Positions 21,238 to 22,196 of a DNA stretch of 22,196 nucleotides are shown one piece after another (position 1 is the first letter of the stretch; each line of letters opens with the position of its first letter). The translations under genes were made by a program, and so were the position numbers. This DNA is from a virus, in the IMG/VR virus record IMGVR_UViG_3300030393_000020, positions 1 through 22,196 of that record. One strand, written 5' to 3'. The notes under the pieces are model-generated. The model saw only the letters and a program-made list of their open reading frames with translations. It was not told where the DNA came from and did no database searches.

Positions 21238-22196
21238 TCCAGACGCTTGGCCAATTCCTCTGCGCTTTCATTGTAGTAGACCCGCAATTGCCGCAGATCC
21301 GTATGCCCGACCATCCGCGCCAAGGCCAAGACATCCAGCTTGCGCGACAAGGCGGTAATCGCTGCATGCCGGGAATCGTGAAACGTCAGCCCAACGACAC
21401 CGGCCCGATCGCGCAGCTTGCGGAACAACGCATCCAGTTGCCGGGACGATAGGCCGAAGACCGGGTCCAGAGGTGGCAAGGCCTGCAACAGGCGTACGGC
21501 TTCGGACGACAAGGGCACCTCGCGCGCGCGCCCGTTCTTGGTGTGGGTCAGCCTAGCAACCCTGCGCTCCAGATCCACCCTGTCCCATTCGAGCCCCGCG
21601 ATCTCTCCGGCGCGCATGGCGCTCTCCAAGGCGAACAGAAACGCGTGAAAAGCCCGCGCCGTTGCCTTGGTCAGATCCTCCCCCGCACTGAACCGCATTG
21701 CCTCGACCTCACCCGCCGTTGGCAGCCGATCACGTGGCTGTGGTTTGGTCGGCTTGCGCACATCGGAAAGTGGATTCGCAGAGATCAATTCCCACTCCCG
21801 GCGCGCCACATTCAGCACCGAAGACATCAACTGCATTTCCCGAATGACGCTGGCGGGGGCGACTTCCCCCAGGCGTTTATCGCGCCAGGCGGCAAAATCC
21901 TTTGCCGTCAGGTCTTCGAGCCGGATTTGTGAAATCGCGTCGCGGCACAGCTTTTCCAGACGGATCACTTCCCATCGGTGCCCCCGCTTGCCTGGCGAGA
22001 CCTCGCGGGCGTAGCGATCGAACAGCTCCCCCAAGCGCAACTTGGCTGCGATCTTGTCACCGTTGAGGATTTCATATTCCGCCCGCGCCGCCCAATCCTT
22101 GGCCTCCTGCCGGGTCGGAAAAACCTTTGACTTGCGGATACCCTGCCGGGCAATCTCGGCCCGGTATCCAGATTTCAGCTTGCGAATTGACGCCAT
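21234..22196 (-). CDS. int: Tyrosine integrase
   Basis: The 320-aa protein starts at an ATG on the last bases of the window, so its promoter lies outside. A small N-terminal arm-binding domain (MASIRKLKSGYRAEIARQGI to EAKDWAARAE) precedes a SAM-like core-binding domain (LRLGELFDRYAREVS through LNVARREWELISANP). The catalytic domain shows Arg195 (AMRAGEIAGLEW), a probable Lys220 (THTKNGRAREVP), HDSRH with His273 and Arg276, GH with His298, and the nucleophile at Tyr307 or Tyr308 (RVYYNE). It would recombine attP with the host attB. The length is normal and no active-site residue is missing. It converges with the excisionase-like gene. No attachment site can be identified inside the window. Confidence 0.96.
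   Translation of the reverse strand: MASIRKLKSGYRAEIARQGIRKSKVFPTRQEAKDWAARAEYEILNGDKIAAKLRLGELFDRYAREVSPGKRGHRWEVIRLEKLCRDAISQIRLEDLTAKDFAAWRDKRLGEVAPASVIREMQLMSSVLNVARREWELISANPLSDVRKPTKPQPRDRLPTAGEVEAMRFSAGEDLTKATARAFHAFLFALESAMRAGEIAGLEWDRVDLERRVARLTHTKNGRAREVPLSSEAVRLLQALPPLDPVFGLSSRQLDALFRKLRDRAGVVGLTFHDSRHAAITALSRKLDVLALARMVGHTDLRQLRVYYNESAEELAKRLD

Noticed and set aside
21234-22196. Attachment core site at the integrase end
   Set aside because: No host tRNA gene or repeated core sequence is visible in the window. The site, if near, lies beyond the right edge.

Overview
The window is most of a temperate siphovirus (HK97-type head, long non-contractile tail) integrated in, or derived from, a high-GC alphaproteobacterium. 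Strongly GC-biased codon use, Ala/Gly/Arg-rich proteins and a tail gene set resembling the Rhodobacterales gene transfer agents point to Rhodobacteraceae. This host assignment is an inference from composition and family resemblance. No ordinary chromosomal gene, tRNA, rRNA, CRISPR array or insertion sequence is visible.

Layout, from the right edge leftward. (1) 21.2-22.2 kb: tyrosine integrase on the minus strand, meeting a small excisionase-like HTH gene tail to tail. (2) 19.9-21.2 kb: a rightward early operon of three unrecognised small genes plus the excisionase-like gene. (3) 19.0-19.9 kb: the lysogeny switch. A short XRE repressor (plus) diverges from a Cro/YdaS-like gene (minus), and a possible 54-aa gene lies antisense to the repressor 3' end. 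(4) 16.4-19.0 kb: leftward early/replication genes in ATGA-coupled array, with a repeat cluster next to a consensus DnaA box that looks like the phage origin. (5) 10.0-16.3 kb: packaging and head genes: HNH endonuclease, TerS, TerL, portal, S49 protease, major capsid, small coiled-coil protein. (6) 1-9.6 kb: connector, head closure, HK97-gp10-like, DUF3168-like terminator, tail tube, the G/GT chaperone pair, a 1594-aa tape measure, a distal tail protein, and a tail fibre cut by the left edge. Lysis genes are not in the window.

Four signals stand out. First, the tail chaperone pair carries a G GGA AAG heptamer in the correct frame, the same heptamer used by phage lambda, followed by a 7-bp all-GC hairpin; the second frame has no good ribosome binding site. 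Second, a 41-bp promoter/operator module with 35 identical positions occurs twice, once firing leftward into the cro-like gene and once rightward into the operon that ends with the excisionase-like gene, so one repressor may control both. Third, the repressor and cro-like genes share an inverted 18-bp start region in which a -10-like AATATT lies exactly six bases before the ATG, predicting two divergent leaderless mRNAs. Fourth, eleven CTGTC/GACAG cores lie in about 125 bp beside TTATCCACA, between the replication-protein gene and the next gene.

Most genes in the main leftward block overlap by 1-4 bases, so translation is probably coupled. An intrinsic terminator lies just before the HNH gene with no room for an ordinary promoter after it, suggesting that late expression depends on read-through or antitermination.
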